Source: Metridium senile (taxonomy: Eukaryota; Cnidaria; Anthozoa; Actiniaria; Metridiidae). Taken from it: a stretch of DNA of 64,000 nucleotides. The DNA is taken from contig OX459095.1 of the NCBI GenBank assembly GCA_949775045.1, positions 37,136,809 to 37,200,808 of the forward strand, in the 5' to 3' direction. Shown one piece after another: positions 44,117 to 53,329 of this stretch (position 1 is its first letter; each line of letters opens with the position of its first letter). A program made the position numbers and the translations under genes. Below the pieces are notes generated by a model. That model was given only the letters and a program-made list of their open reading frames with translations, was not told where the DNA came from and searched no databases.

Positions 44117-44346
44117 GCATATATAACGCACTTCATCTTGCCCATACCACTCACTTGTACATACTAATGACATCAATATTAAATGTATTTAATACTATAT
44201 ATATTAATGTATTTAAATTGCTTGGTTGAGACGAGTGCTTTGTGAGAGTACACAGGACGCAAGTTGGCAAGTTGATCAAATATTGATGTAAATTTGTATT
44301 TTACAAAATACAGTAGAAAAGTAGCTTTTTTGGAAGTTTGCAGTTA

Positions 44347-44602
44347 CAGCTATTTATGGCTGAATACTGAATAGTGCAATTCCAAGACTGAAAATGCATT
44401 TTGACAGTCGATCGTATAATACTTTTTTATATTATTTTTAGTACATTCCATCCGAAACAATCTACTAGTTATATAGAGAGAGTAAATCGCTGTACGTATA
44501 TATTTACTTATTATTTCAAATTAATTAAGACCCACAATGCCCTTTGGTCTTGGAATGCACTATCCAGTACTGTAGTATTCAACATTTTTTCATAAATAGC
44601 TG
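44347..44602. mobile_element. TA-flanked MITE (CAGYTATTTC family), copy 2
   Basis: Ends CAGCTATTTATGGCTGAATA and the complement of ATTTTTTCATAAATAGCTG, flanked by TA. It shares GACCCACAATGCCCTTTGGT with copy 1 at 34,820. A run of at least 18 G follows at about 44,705. Confidence 0.78.
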
Positions 44603-44805
44603 TACAAAGCTGTTGGGAATTGTGAGAACATTCGAGAATGTGGATCTCATGTTCTTTAATTTCCCGTCTACTAATTAGTCTGTCCATAGCTAAGGGGATC
44701 ATAGGGGGGGGGGGGGGGGGGGCTATATTTACCATGGTCTGCCTGAAAGGCTATATTTATGATTGACTGTGGAAGACTCCCAAAGTCTTATAGCCCTTTT
44801 GAATA

Positions 44806-45275
44806 AAGCTATACCGCGGCGCTTATTACATTTTTCGCGCTTTAAAATGCGGCGCTTATTGGAGAGAGGGGCTTATTGGAGAGAGGGGCTTATTGGAGAG
44901 AGGCGTTTATTTCAAAATTGGACGCTCGTCAAAATTTTTTTTTTCTAATGGTATGTTGTCTGTCTGTACATGGATAATAATTTTATTATCCATGGTCTGT
45001 GCGAACATTTTTTTACAGAAACTAACTAAACAGAACTTTCGATTCTCACCATTTGTCTCTTCACTTGACTTCGATTAGAACTACGGATATTGGGGAGAGT
45101 ACTTTAAGTTTAAAATGGGCCAGCGGTGAAATATAATAACTTCGAACAGAAGAAAATAGCTTTTGATAAACATTTCCAATGCTGTTCTAGAGTAACATGA
45201 TAGGGTTTTTTTATTTACATGGATTTTCTCGAAAAGCACCGCATCGTGACCGCGGCGCTTATTTGAATACAACGG
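44806..45275. repeat. GCGGCGCTTATT repeat fragments with short tandem units
   Basis: CGCGGCGCTTATTACA and GCGGCGCTTATTGGAGAG at the left, three tandem copies of GGGGCTTATTGGAGAGA-like units (44,850-44,905), and GACCGCGGCGCTTATTTGAA at about 45,249 belong to one repeat family. They are non-coding. Confidence 0.55.
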
Positions 45276-45518
45276 TAATGTGCAATTCACAAATCTGACC
45301 GATACACTTATTTAGAGCGTAATGGTTGGCAGATTCAAGTTTGGAATTAAAGGTTTTGTTTATATCAAGTAGAAGTGGGCTGCAATATTCAAGGTGGGGC
45401 AGTATGTAGGTTTTGTATAGCAACAGGGAAACATCAGCAGGCACCAATCTTTTCAATCGTGGTAAAGCTCCAATTTTAGAATAAACCTTTTTTAGTATAG
45501 CTGATATGTGGTCCTTAA

Positions 45519-45973
45519 AGTGCACCTGACGCCCTTCATGATATTTTGAAAATCTGTTTGACATGAGGTGTATAATAAGTGTACTTAATTTTTCTTGATG
45601 TCGACATCTCCTTTCTGAGATATAAGCATTTGAAATCTGAAAATGCAAATGAAGTGACGTCTACGCAGGCCTCATTAAATATACAAAAGTTCTCTGGAAA
45701 TAATTATAGCAATTTTTTAAAGCTCAATATCTGTATTACTAATATTTACACGACCATTAACATTTTTACTTCTTTACAAAAACAAGCTTGCTGTCAGCTT
45801 TGAAACAAAACTTTGACAAATTCCTGGGATGACGTCACCTCATTTGCATTTTTAGATTTCAAATGTTCATATCTCAGAAAGGAGGGGTCGAGATCAAAAA
45901 ATATTAAGTACACTTATTATACACCTCATGTACAACAGATTTGCAAAATATCATGAAGGGCTTCAGGTGCACT
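45519..45973. mobile_element. TTAA-flanked MITE (AGTGCACCTGA ends)
   Basis: TTAA is present at 45,515-45,518 and 45,974-45,977. The ends AGTGCACCTGACGCCCTTCA and its near complement are inverted, and inner arms run over 100 bases. TTAA duplication suggests piggyBac-type mobilisation. Relatives are at 26,173-26,490 and, with AGTGCATCTCACC ends, at 63,344-63,517. Confidence 0.85.
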
Positions 45974-46156
45974 TTAATTAAATGATAGTTTGCTGTCAAT
46001 GACCACACCAAGAATTTTTAAAGTGTCCTTTATTTCAATCGGAGATCCTTCAACATGTAAGATAATTATGAGAGGAATTTCCCAGAATCATGGCTTGAGT
46101 CTTTTTGCCATTGACTTTCAAATGATTTGAGGAAAACCAATAAGATAACAATTGTA

Positions 46157-46697
46157 TGACGTTTCTTCAACAACCATGTTGTTATTTTCCAAGTTTTCGG
46201 GCCTAACAAATCATCATAATGGGAACACGGCTTGAAGAACACCAAGCTTGTGTGCGACGTTCTAAACCAGAAATGTCAGCGTTGGCAGCCCATGCGCACA
46301 CATCGGGCCATGGCATTGCATTGGATGAGGCTACAATTTCAAAATCAGAAGGCAGATGGCACCAGAGAAAGTGGGCGGAAGCCTGACCAAGCCTGTTACA
46401 TTGCTTTTAATAAAAAATCAATTTTTAATAGACAGTGGAAGAAGACTTCCAACTAACTATGTAGCTCTTTTGTATTTATGTTATCAGGTTTTCGTTCATA
46501 AGAACGTATTCTATTCCATCGTAGAATAGCGCGCGCTTTTGTTTGTATTTGTGTTTTTCAACCGTTTTTACACTTACACTGTAACCCCTGATGATGGTCT
46601 GTTATATAGGCACGAAATCTTGGAAAATAAAAACATTTGGGTTGAAGAAACGTTATACTATGAATGAAAAACCAACCAACAAAGAAATTTTAAACTT
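46157..46697 (+). mobile_element. Penelope-like retroelement 3' fragment with GIY-YIG C-terminus
   Basis: The 15-base target AAGATAACAATTGTA occurs at 46,142-46,156 and again at 46,698-46,712. The insert encodes RLEEHQACVRRSKPEMSALA and then HAHTSGHGIALDEATI, the C-terminal half of the GIY-YIG endonuclease of Penelope-like elements, ending EGRWHQRKWAEA. A 5' truncated copy with a long target duplication fits target-primed insertion. A short inverted repeat (ACGTTTCTTCAAC / GTTGAAGAAACGT) lies near its two ends. Copy B of the host duplication lacks this insert. Confidence 0.82.
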
Positions 46698-47649
46698 AAG
46701 ATAACAATTGTAGATCTTAGTTCAGTGAGAGTCAACTCTAACGTAGTAAGGTTAATGTCTAAAGCATGGTTGTATCATACATGACACCTATATTATGACC
46801 TATTTGGCGGAACGTCTCCGTGTAATAAATATAAGTGAGTACCCCCCCCCCCCGGGTGCTAACGCTATAGCATACTGGTTAGCGGCATGAAATGTCTTAA
46901 CAAATAATAAACTTTATCAAACACAGAATTCAAAAAGCTGACACTTATTTACATTGAAGCTGTGTACAAAATAAATCGAATAAGAGAAAAATATATATTA
47001 CATTAAAAATTTATATACAAAATTATATATATTATGTATATATATATAAAGTTAAAAAGTATGTTATATAAAAAACTATAATAATATTTTACAATATAAT
47101 AAATATAGAATCTACATATTTAAATATCTCATTAAATATTGATGAAAGTTAATTAATTACATAACCAATAATTCGAAATATAAATGATCGAATAGATTTC
47201 GAATTTTTTACATTAGTAAGTAACTTATTAAAAAGATTAGATGCTGCATGTGAAAAAGATCTGGTTCCTGATTTTGATGAGATTTAATTTAAGTGAATGT
47301 TTTTACTTCCCCTAGTATTATAATTGTGAATATCTGAGTTTCGTGAAAAAATATTATTTAAATTCTGAGGACAAAAGCCATTTACATATCGAAAAACTTG
47401 ACCAGTTGAACACATTTATGAAAACGATGTCTTTGAGCTATTTAATAGCACTGATAATGATAGGCCATAGCACTGAAAAACCGCAGCCAAGGATGCCAAA
47501 GAGAGGAAAACTGAATTTAGCGCAAAAAGGAACGCCAGTCTGTCATTTTGTTTACGAAGCTTAGCGAAAGAGCCATGACGCTACCCCTACCCTTTTGGAA
47601 GGGTGACCCTCCTGTGAGGGTGACCCTATCTCCATGTAAACAGGCCCTT

Positions 47650-47908
47650 AGAAGGAAGAGCTAACTAGCTAGTCGGAGTCGTCGATGAGAGTGACACAAA
47701 GACACGGATACGGGCTAATATATACAAGAAGGTGCATGATGGGATATCTATTGTTATGTAAATACTCGCTTTTATTCTATATATTTTTTTTTTTTTGCCC
47801 AATCCCCTCCCACCCTCAAATATCTAATGGTCCATAGGTATAATATTCCGCTGGTGAGAGGATCAAATTTCCCAAAATTTATCACATTTATTATATATGT
47901 TATGTATA
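47650..47908 (+). repeat. Upstream part of duplication copy A
   Basis: GAGCTAACTAGCTAG, then GTCGATGAGAGTGACACAAA, AAGGTGCATGATGGGATATC and GAGAGGATCAAATTTCCCAA match, in order, 56,868-57,082 of copy B. This is the probable 5' flank of the Myb gene; no promoter motif is clear. Confidence 0.8.
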
Positions 47909-48030
47909 GACCCTTTTAATAAGCGTTGTGTTTTCCGCGCTTGACATCAAATTTATTATACAAATTTCAAAAGAATAAATTTGACGTCAAGTGCGGAAAA
48001 TACCACACTTTGGGAATTATTAAAAGGGTC
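47909..48030. mobile_element. TA-flanked hairpin MITE (GACCCTTTTAATAAG family), copy 2
   Basis: Same ends and arrangement as 26,229-26,356, flanked by TA. It is present in duplication copy A only, so it arrived after the duplication or was lost from B. Confidence 0.8.
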
Positions 48031-48266
48031 TATTAAAGCATAGTTAGAAGATTAAAGCAAGGTTGAGTTTGGGCTACCTGTGTACATATAAGACCAGAGG
48101 AAGCCCAAACTCCGTAACTACAGATTCACAAGAGATTGACAACAAATTCACATGTGGCAGCACAACAAGGCCTGGCTGCGCTCCTGGTTGCACGCTGTCG
48201 ACATTCCTAGGTATAATCTTGTGTAAAAGAAAGGTTTTGCTTGTGATTTTGAAGATCTTTGAAGCA

Positions 48267-49076
48267 ATGACAACACCGCAACTTGGTAAGGGAAAGAAAG
48301 GACAATCTACAGAAAAGCATCAAAATACTTCCCACACAACGGTAGCAGAAAACGACCAGAATTATGAGTCTTCAAGTGACAGCTCAATGGAGGACGACGA
48401 CGATGATACCAGTTCATCAAGTGAAAGTACGATCAGCAATCATCATGTCGAACATATTTGGCAAATGGACGAGGAGAAGGACAGGAACGATAACAAGTTA
48501 AAGATGGGACGCTGGTCCAAAAAGGAAGAGAAACTATTACGGGAGAACTTAGAAAAATATCTGGACAAACATAAGATTAGAGATCAGAAGAGGTTACTGT
48601 TTGCAAATTTTAAAACCAAAAATGGGAAGAAATGGAAAAAATTCTGCAAAAACACAGGATTTTATAGAGCACTTGCGAAAGGCCTAAACAGAAGCTTGTT
48701 TCTGGTGTACAGGAAAGCAAAGCGCACTTTTGATAAGAATAACTATTTGGGAAGGTTTACCAGGAATGAAGATAAAAAGTTGTTAGAACTTGTAGCATCA
48801 CATGGTAAAAAGTGGTCTAAAATATCAACCTTAATGAAACGAAGTAAACTAGCCATTTCTCATAGGTACGAGTTCATCAAAGACAGACCAAAGCACAATA
48901 CTGGGCCATGGAGACGTGATGAAGTAGAGAGACTGACGGAAGCCGTGAGAAAAATAACGAACACGGAAGATGGTGATGAAGTTCACAGACGAATTTCATG
49001 GAATGCAGTCGCTGCTCTTGTGAAAACAAGAAACAGTACAAAATGTAGAGAGAAGTGGATTGACTGTGTGTGCTGA
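48267..49076 (+). CDS. TTF1/DMTF1-like Myb protein, truncated copy A
   Basis: From the ATG at 48,267 (MTTPQLGKGKKGQ) it encodes 269 residues close to the full-length copy at 58,704: an acidic and serine-rich segment (MEDDDDDTSSSSES), then Myb/SANT repeats starting GRWSKKEEKLL, GRFTRNEDKKLLELV and GPWRRDEVERLTEAV. Compared with the other copy, one base is lost in the tryptophan-lysine codons after KWIDCVC, giving a stop at once, and similarity ends about 30 bases later. The last Myb repeat is missing. It may be a pseudogene or a shortened protein lacking one DNA-binding repeat. An upstream open extension to 48,063 has no ATG. Confidence 0.75.
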   Translation: MTTPQLGKGKKGQSTEKHQNTSHTTVAENDQNYESSSDSSMEDDDDDTSSSSESTISNHHVEHIWQMDEEKDRNDNKLKMGRWSKKEEKLLRENLEKYLDKHKIRDQKRLLFANFKTKNGKKWKKFCKNTGFYRALAKGLNRSLFLVYRKAKRTFDKNNYLGRFTRNEDKKLLELVASHGKKWSKISTLMKRSKLAISHRYEFIKDRPKHNTGPWRRDEVERLTEAVRKITNTEDGDEVHRRISWNAVAALVKTRNSTKCREKWIDCVC

Positions 49077-49089
49077 AGGACTGCAATCA

Positions 49090-49804
49090 GATCAGACAGT
49101 ACTAGACAGCAAAAAGAACTTAACTTACCTCAAACGTTCCGTCATGAAATTCGTTTAATTCAAACCCATTGACAGGTTTCATCATAGTTAGTAGAGGGAA
49201 ATGGTTAGGAAGCCCTTTGTTGTATGTTTTTGTACACTTTTTTTCGAGCATGACCGTGCATAATCTTTTGTTTTGCAATTGTTTTAGCCATATTGGATTC
49301 GTCTCAGTGAAAAGACCAAAAATCCTTATTTTGGCTGTTGCTTCAAAATACTCAAAAATTTAGAACAAACATTACAATATTCCTTACAATAATCTCATAG
49401 AAAAAGTTTATGTTGACTAGCTCTTTTTGCAATTTTGATTGGCCGTAAAGAAAACGTTATGCACTGTCAAGACCGGTTCAACTTCGAAATGCAAACAAAG
49501 AAGTACAACAAAAGGTTTCCTAACCAGTCCCCTCTATAAACTATGGTTTTATATTTTCATTTATATCTGCGGTTTTGCCGTTAAACAAATCGTGTGGTTG
49601 CGTTTCCTTAGAAATTGTTGTGCAGTTTTTGTCAATTTTTTTGCGGTTTCCAAGCCCCCTTACGCTCCCCCCTTTAATTTTTTCCAGATTTTTATCTTGC
49701 ATTCTTCCAGATCAAATTTTTCATTGCTGTACGCATCTTACAATGCGAATAGATCCTCATGCATATATACCTAAAAAGTCCCTGGCTTATTTATAAATTA
49801 TATA
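49090..49804. other. Non-coding stretch after copy A
   Basis: AT-rich, with no recognised repeat end or coding motif. An open frame at 49,439-49,774 is rich in F, C and Y and looks random. Confidence 0.35.
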
Positions 49805-50095
49805 CACCTATTTCAAAAATCGTTGTCACAATCAAAGCTATAGTCCACATTCTGAAGCCTGCAAACGATGTCGGTATTTCTTCTCTTGTTATCGATATAT
49901 TCATAGCATATTTTGGTTGTACGTGTTTATGTTATATGACCATAACAAGTTGTTGTTGTGGTAGATATAAATAGAAATATTTCTTTAAAAAAACGTGCAA
50001 TAAATCACAATTCAAGTCCATATAATCGACATCTTTTCCAGGCTTTAGAGTGTGGACTGTAGCTTCAACTGCAACAACAATTTTTGAAATAGGTG
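49805..50095. mobile_element. TA-flanked MITE (CACCTATTTC family), copy 1
   Basis: Ends CACCTATTTCAAAAATCGTT and the complement of AACAATTTTTGAAATAGGTG, flanked by TA; inner arms pair TAGTCCACA with TGTGGACT. It shares its terminal ten bases with 61,098-61,353. Confidence 0.78.
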
Positions 50096-50248
50096 TATAA
50101 GTCTAACGTTAACCGGTCATTGACGATATGAATGCAACTAATATATTATACCATAAGTTATAGTTCTAAAGTTATAGTTATATAAGTTATAATATGCCTC
50201 AATGTTGATTCTATGTTCAGTTTTAAATTATAGCTAATTTAAGTTATT

Positions 50249-51296
50249 TTACTGCACAGCTTGCATCTGTATTGCTTGTGAGGTAGTGTTTGCAGTTAAT
50301 TTATTTGCTCCAACAGTAAAAGCTGTACCTGAAACCTCTAAGTGGCTTGGTGGTAACCTTAATAGAGTTCTAAACAATTTCTTGTACTCCTTCCCAAAGT
50401 TAGGGTTCATGATTCCGTAGAGAATAGGGTTAGTTGCACTACTAGACTCCAAGAAAGTATAGGTCAAATAAGCCTTTCTTGTCAAGGACCAGGCTAATTA
50501 CATCGATTATATCAATGATGAAGATAGGGATCCAGCAAATCATGAACATGACCACGATAACAAACAGTGTCCTTGTGATTTTTATCTCGTGAGAACTGAG
50601 ATTGTTCTGCGAGGAATTTCCCCAATTTGACATTGAATTGTTATGTTTCTTGATGACTCTGTATACTTTGAAGTAACAAAATGCGATGACAATGACAGGA
50701 AAAGCGATATAAAAGGTTACTAACACGGATAAGAAGATGTAGTCTGTGACGTTAAGGTAGCAGAAGAACTTTCCTGGATGGAAGACATACTTATATCCCA
50801 AAGCAACATATGACAACGAGCCTAGAATAGAAAGGACCCAAACGATAGCAATATAGTAAACAGTTTTTCTCAAAGTAAAATAAGTTCGATATTTTGATTT
50901 CATCACTACTCTATAAGTAACGGTTCCAACTCATAAGTGTCTGGTTGAAAACTGAGGCACATGCAAATATTAAGGAAGCTATCCCATAAAACTGGCAGGT
51001 TTGCTCAGAATAAGGCCATTTGGATATTATAAGAACTCCTAAAGACGGTAGCTTCGAAAAAATACCTAATCCAAATTTGACATCGCCAACGACGCGATCA
51101 AAAAGTTTGGAATTGGTCTTAGGCTTGGGTTGCAGAAGATTATCTTCAGTTTGGCGGAGTTGCCGATTAATGTTTCGAGCTCAATGACTACCCAAGCCAG
51201 AGATTCGATCCGTACTTCCCATTTTTCTCTCGAGGCAAGTTCAAACTGAAGATGCTGGATGTCTCTTTCGTTTGCGGAAGATGCGTTTGAAAACAT
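50249..51296 (-). pseudogene. Rhodopsin-family (class A) GPCR pseudogene
   Basis: A single-exon seven-helix receptor can be traced on the minus strand: TM1 and first loop (GNSAKLKIIFCNPSLRPIPN, LIASLAMSNLD), a frameshift, TM2-TM3 (LPSLGVLIISKWPYSEQTCQ, ending SWNRY in place of DRY), a frameshift and stop, TM4-TM6 (TVYYIAIVWVLSILGSLSYV, FVIVVMFMICWIPIFII), a third frameshift, then TM7 (ATNPILYGIMNPNFGKEYKK, the NPxxY motif). Three frame breaks make it non-functional. The class is clear; closeness to melatonin-type receptors is only an impression. It lies between the two duplication copies. Confidence 0.85.
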
Positions 51297-51616
51297 GCAT
51301 CATAGTTTTTGTAAAAGCAACTAAAGCGAACTTGCTTTTAAATTGAATGTGCCTGCCAAGAAGATGATATTAGAATCCAGAATTCAGTATCTAGAAAGAG
51401 TTGGATCAGTGAAGAAACTACACTTGACTGAAGCTTACCCTACTTTCAATATCTGAAAATTTGCTTGACAATCTCTTTAACTGTCCTGACTATTAATTAT
51501 TAGCGAGATCTAAAGTGTTTTTTGAGGTCAGACTTCAATTTTCTTAGGTCATGTACGTTCGATTCGGACTTTGTTATTTTTCTTTAAACGTCTGCGCAAA
51601 GGCTTTGTCAGGCTCG

Positions 51617-51832
51617 TAACATGGTATATTGTGAACCTATAGATCCCAGATCATTTCGGAATTTTTGATCCCTGACACCAATTTTTTCCAAACCTTTGAT
51701 CCAAATCCCCGAATCAGACTCAATTCCCCACTGATTCTCGACCCCAGCCCTTCGATCCCTGAGCCCTGGGCTCTGATCCCTGATCCGGGCCTAATTTTTG
51801 GGCTTGATCCCTAATCCCATATACCATGTTTA
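51617..51832. mobile_element. Small inverted-end element with GATCCCTGA repeats
   Basis: Ends AACATGGTATATTGTGAACC and the complement of CATATACCATGTT are inverted, and the interior repeats GATCCCTGA or a variant several times in C-rich DNA. It abuts LINE copy B. Confidence 0.5.
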
Positions 51833-52017
51833 CGAGTCTTTTTAGGATGCTAAGAGCTTATATGTGTCTTTTAAATGATAGTTTGCTGTCAATGACCACA
51901 CCAAGAATTTTTAAAGTGTCCTTTATTTCAATCGGAGATCCTTCAACATGTAAGATAATTATGAGAGGAATTTCCCAGAATCATGGCTCGAGTCTTTTTG
52001 CCATTGACTTTCAAATG

Positions 52018-52893
52018 TAGACTACGAGTAAGTCCTTCTTTTCCCTCCAGAATCAGTAATTTTAAAAAACGAATGTTACGGGATTCCTGTGGATGGCGCC
52101 GGAAATAGATCGTTGAGTAGGGAGAGGAAAAGAAGGGACTACAGACAACACTGTAAGAAACGAATTACCCGTTGCTCTCACAACGGAAAATTCCGATTGG
52201 TTTAAAACGATTGATCTGTCTGGCTGACCATGAAGCTATTTTAAACGAGTGTCTGGAAAGTTTTCCAAACGTTTCATCCTTAAAAGAAGAACAGAAAGTG
52301 GCCGTTATCAATTTGCTAGATGGCAAAGATGTTTTCGCTGTTCTGCCGACCGGTTTTGGCAAGAGCTTGATCTACCAACTATTTGTTTTGGCAAAGCTAA
52401 AATCTCAAAGCTGTTGTGTCCTTGTTGTTTCGCCATTGAAAAGTATTATTGACGATCAAATAAACTGATGTTGGCATCACTGCAACCGAAGTGAACGAAA
52501 AATTTGATCTGAAATCTGAGATACAGTTCCATGTGCTGTTTTCTTCAGCATAGAATTGCGTGTCCACAAATGTACGGTACGGTCCGTACCAACGTATAGA
52601 CCACAAGCGGACCGTAAATTCGAGAATTTATTTAAAAACTGTGCAGTAACTGCTATGGTCAACAATTAGTGGACATACAACTATTTTCATTGATTACCCG
52701 ATGACACGATTTTGACAAGATAACTATGTGTTAAAAAAGGGCGGTAATTCGTTTCTTACAGTGTTGTCTGTAGTCCCTTCTTTTCCTCTCCCACTCAACG
52801 ATCTATTTCTGTCGCGCTCCACAGGAATCCCGCAACACTCGTTTTTTTTAAATTACTGATTCTGGAGGGAAAAGAAGGAATACTCGTAGTCTA
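52018..52893. mobile_element. Terminal-inverted-repeat element (876 bp, ~150-bp ends) carrying a RecQ fragment
   Basis: Ends TAGACTACGAGTAAGTCCTT and its near complement extend as inverted repeats for about 150 bases (52,018-52,168 and 52,741-52,893). The eight-base target TTCAAATG is duplicated at 52,010-52,017 and 52,894-52,901. Copy A of the duplicated LINE has the single, empty site (CTTTCAAATGATTTGAGG at about 46,119). No transposase is present. The ends are unrelated to those of the MULE-like element at 13,501-14,870 beyond the initial TAG, but both carry a RecQ N-terminal segment. Confidence 0.88.
52172..52468 (+). pseudogene. RecQ-type helicase N-terminal fragment
   Basis: One open frame without an ATG start reads ILNECLESFPNVSSLKEEQ (the Q-motif region), LLDGKDVFAVLPTGFGKSLI (Walker A, TGFGKS), CCVLVVSPLKSIIDDQIN (motif Ia) and then a stop. 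This is the first third of a RecQ helicase core; the DEAH box, later motifs and C-terminal domains are absent. The frame is intact across the fragment, unlike its counterpart at 13,663. It lies between the inverted ends of the element, 3 bases from the left arm. Confidence 0.82.
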
Positions 52894-53329
52894 TTCAAAT
52901 GATTTGAGGAAAACCAATAAGATTAACAATTGTAGATCTTGGTTGAGAGTCAACTCTAATGTAATGACGTTAGTGTCTAAAGCATGGTTGTATCATACAT
53001 GACACATATTATGATCTATTTCTAAAACTGCTGCAGCCGATCTTATACTCGAAAGTCCATAATGAAATTGTTGTTATATTTTTTCCGTTTCACATATAAT
53101 AAAAATGTGCCCATGCATAGGGTTCCATGTATAAAGATATAAAAGAATTGAAGCTGTGAAGGAATCTAGCACCCTTGACAGGGCCGTAGCACGGGGAGGG
53201 GCAGGGGGGCCGCGTGCCCCCCCAAAACGGCTTGATTTGAGTGTATTGAATGGCAGTTATTTCCAGGGCTATTTTCAGAAATCAATAGGTAAGCCCCCCC
53301 CCCAATCATTTTGAGGGTGGTTCGGGCCT

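Larger units (their letters stand above)
45259..46805 (-). pseudogene. LINE reverse-transcriptase remnant, copy A, with two insertions
   Basis: Read on the minus strand, 46,698-46,805, 45,974-46,156 and 45,259-45,518 form one LINE remnant: SSNHLKVNGKKTQAMILGNS, then after decay HISAILKKVYSKIGALPRLK, LLLYKTYILPHLEYCSPLLL and HYALNKCIGQICELH. This is the thumb and post-RT region of a non-LTR retrotransposon. It is broken by a TTAA-flanked MITE (45,519-45,973) and a Penelope-like fragment (46,157-46,697). Copy B at 51,833-53,020 is a duplicate of the central part without these two insertions. Confidence 0.8.
51833..53020 (-). pseudogene. LINE reverse-transcriptase remnant, copy B, with RecQ element inserted
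   Basis: Sequence at 51,870-52,017 and 52,894-53,020 matches copy A (45,978-46,156 and 46,700-46,800) at most positions, in the same orientation relative to the following Myb gene. It shows the same LINE frame (KVNGKKTQAMILGNSSHN on minus) with stops. The RecQ-carrying element at 52,018-52,893 splits it. Confidence 0.8.

Noticed and set aside
46232..46456. 74-residue plus-strand open frame
   Set aside because: It is in a different frame from the Penelope GIY-YIG remnant, which has the recognisable motif.
48063..48266. N-terminal extension of the truncated Myb gene
   Set aside because: It starts at TTG rather than ATG and runs through the hairpin repeat; the matching region of the other copy has no ATG either.
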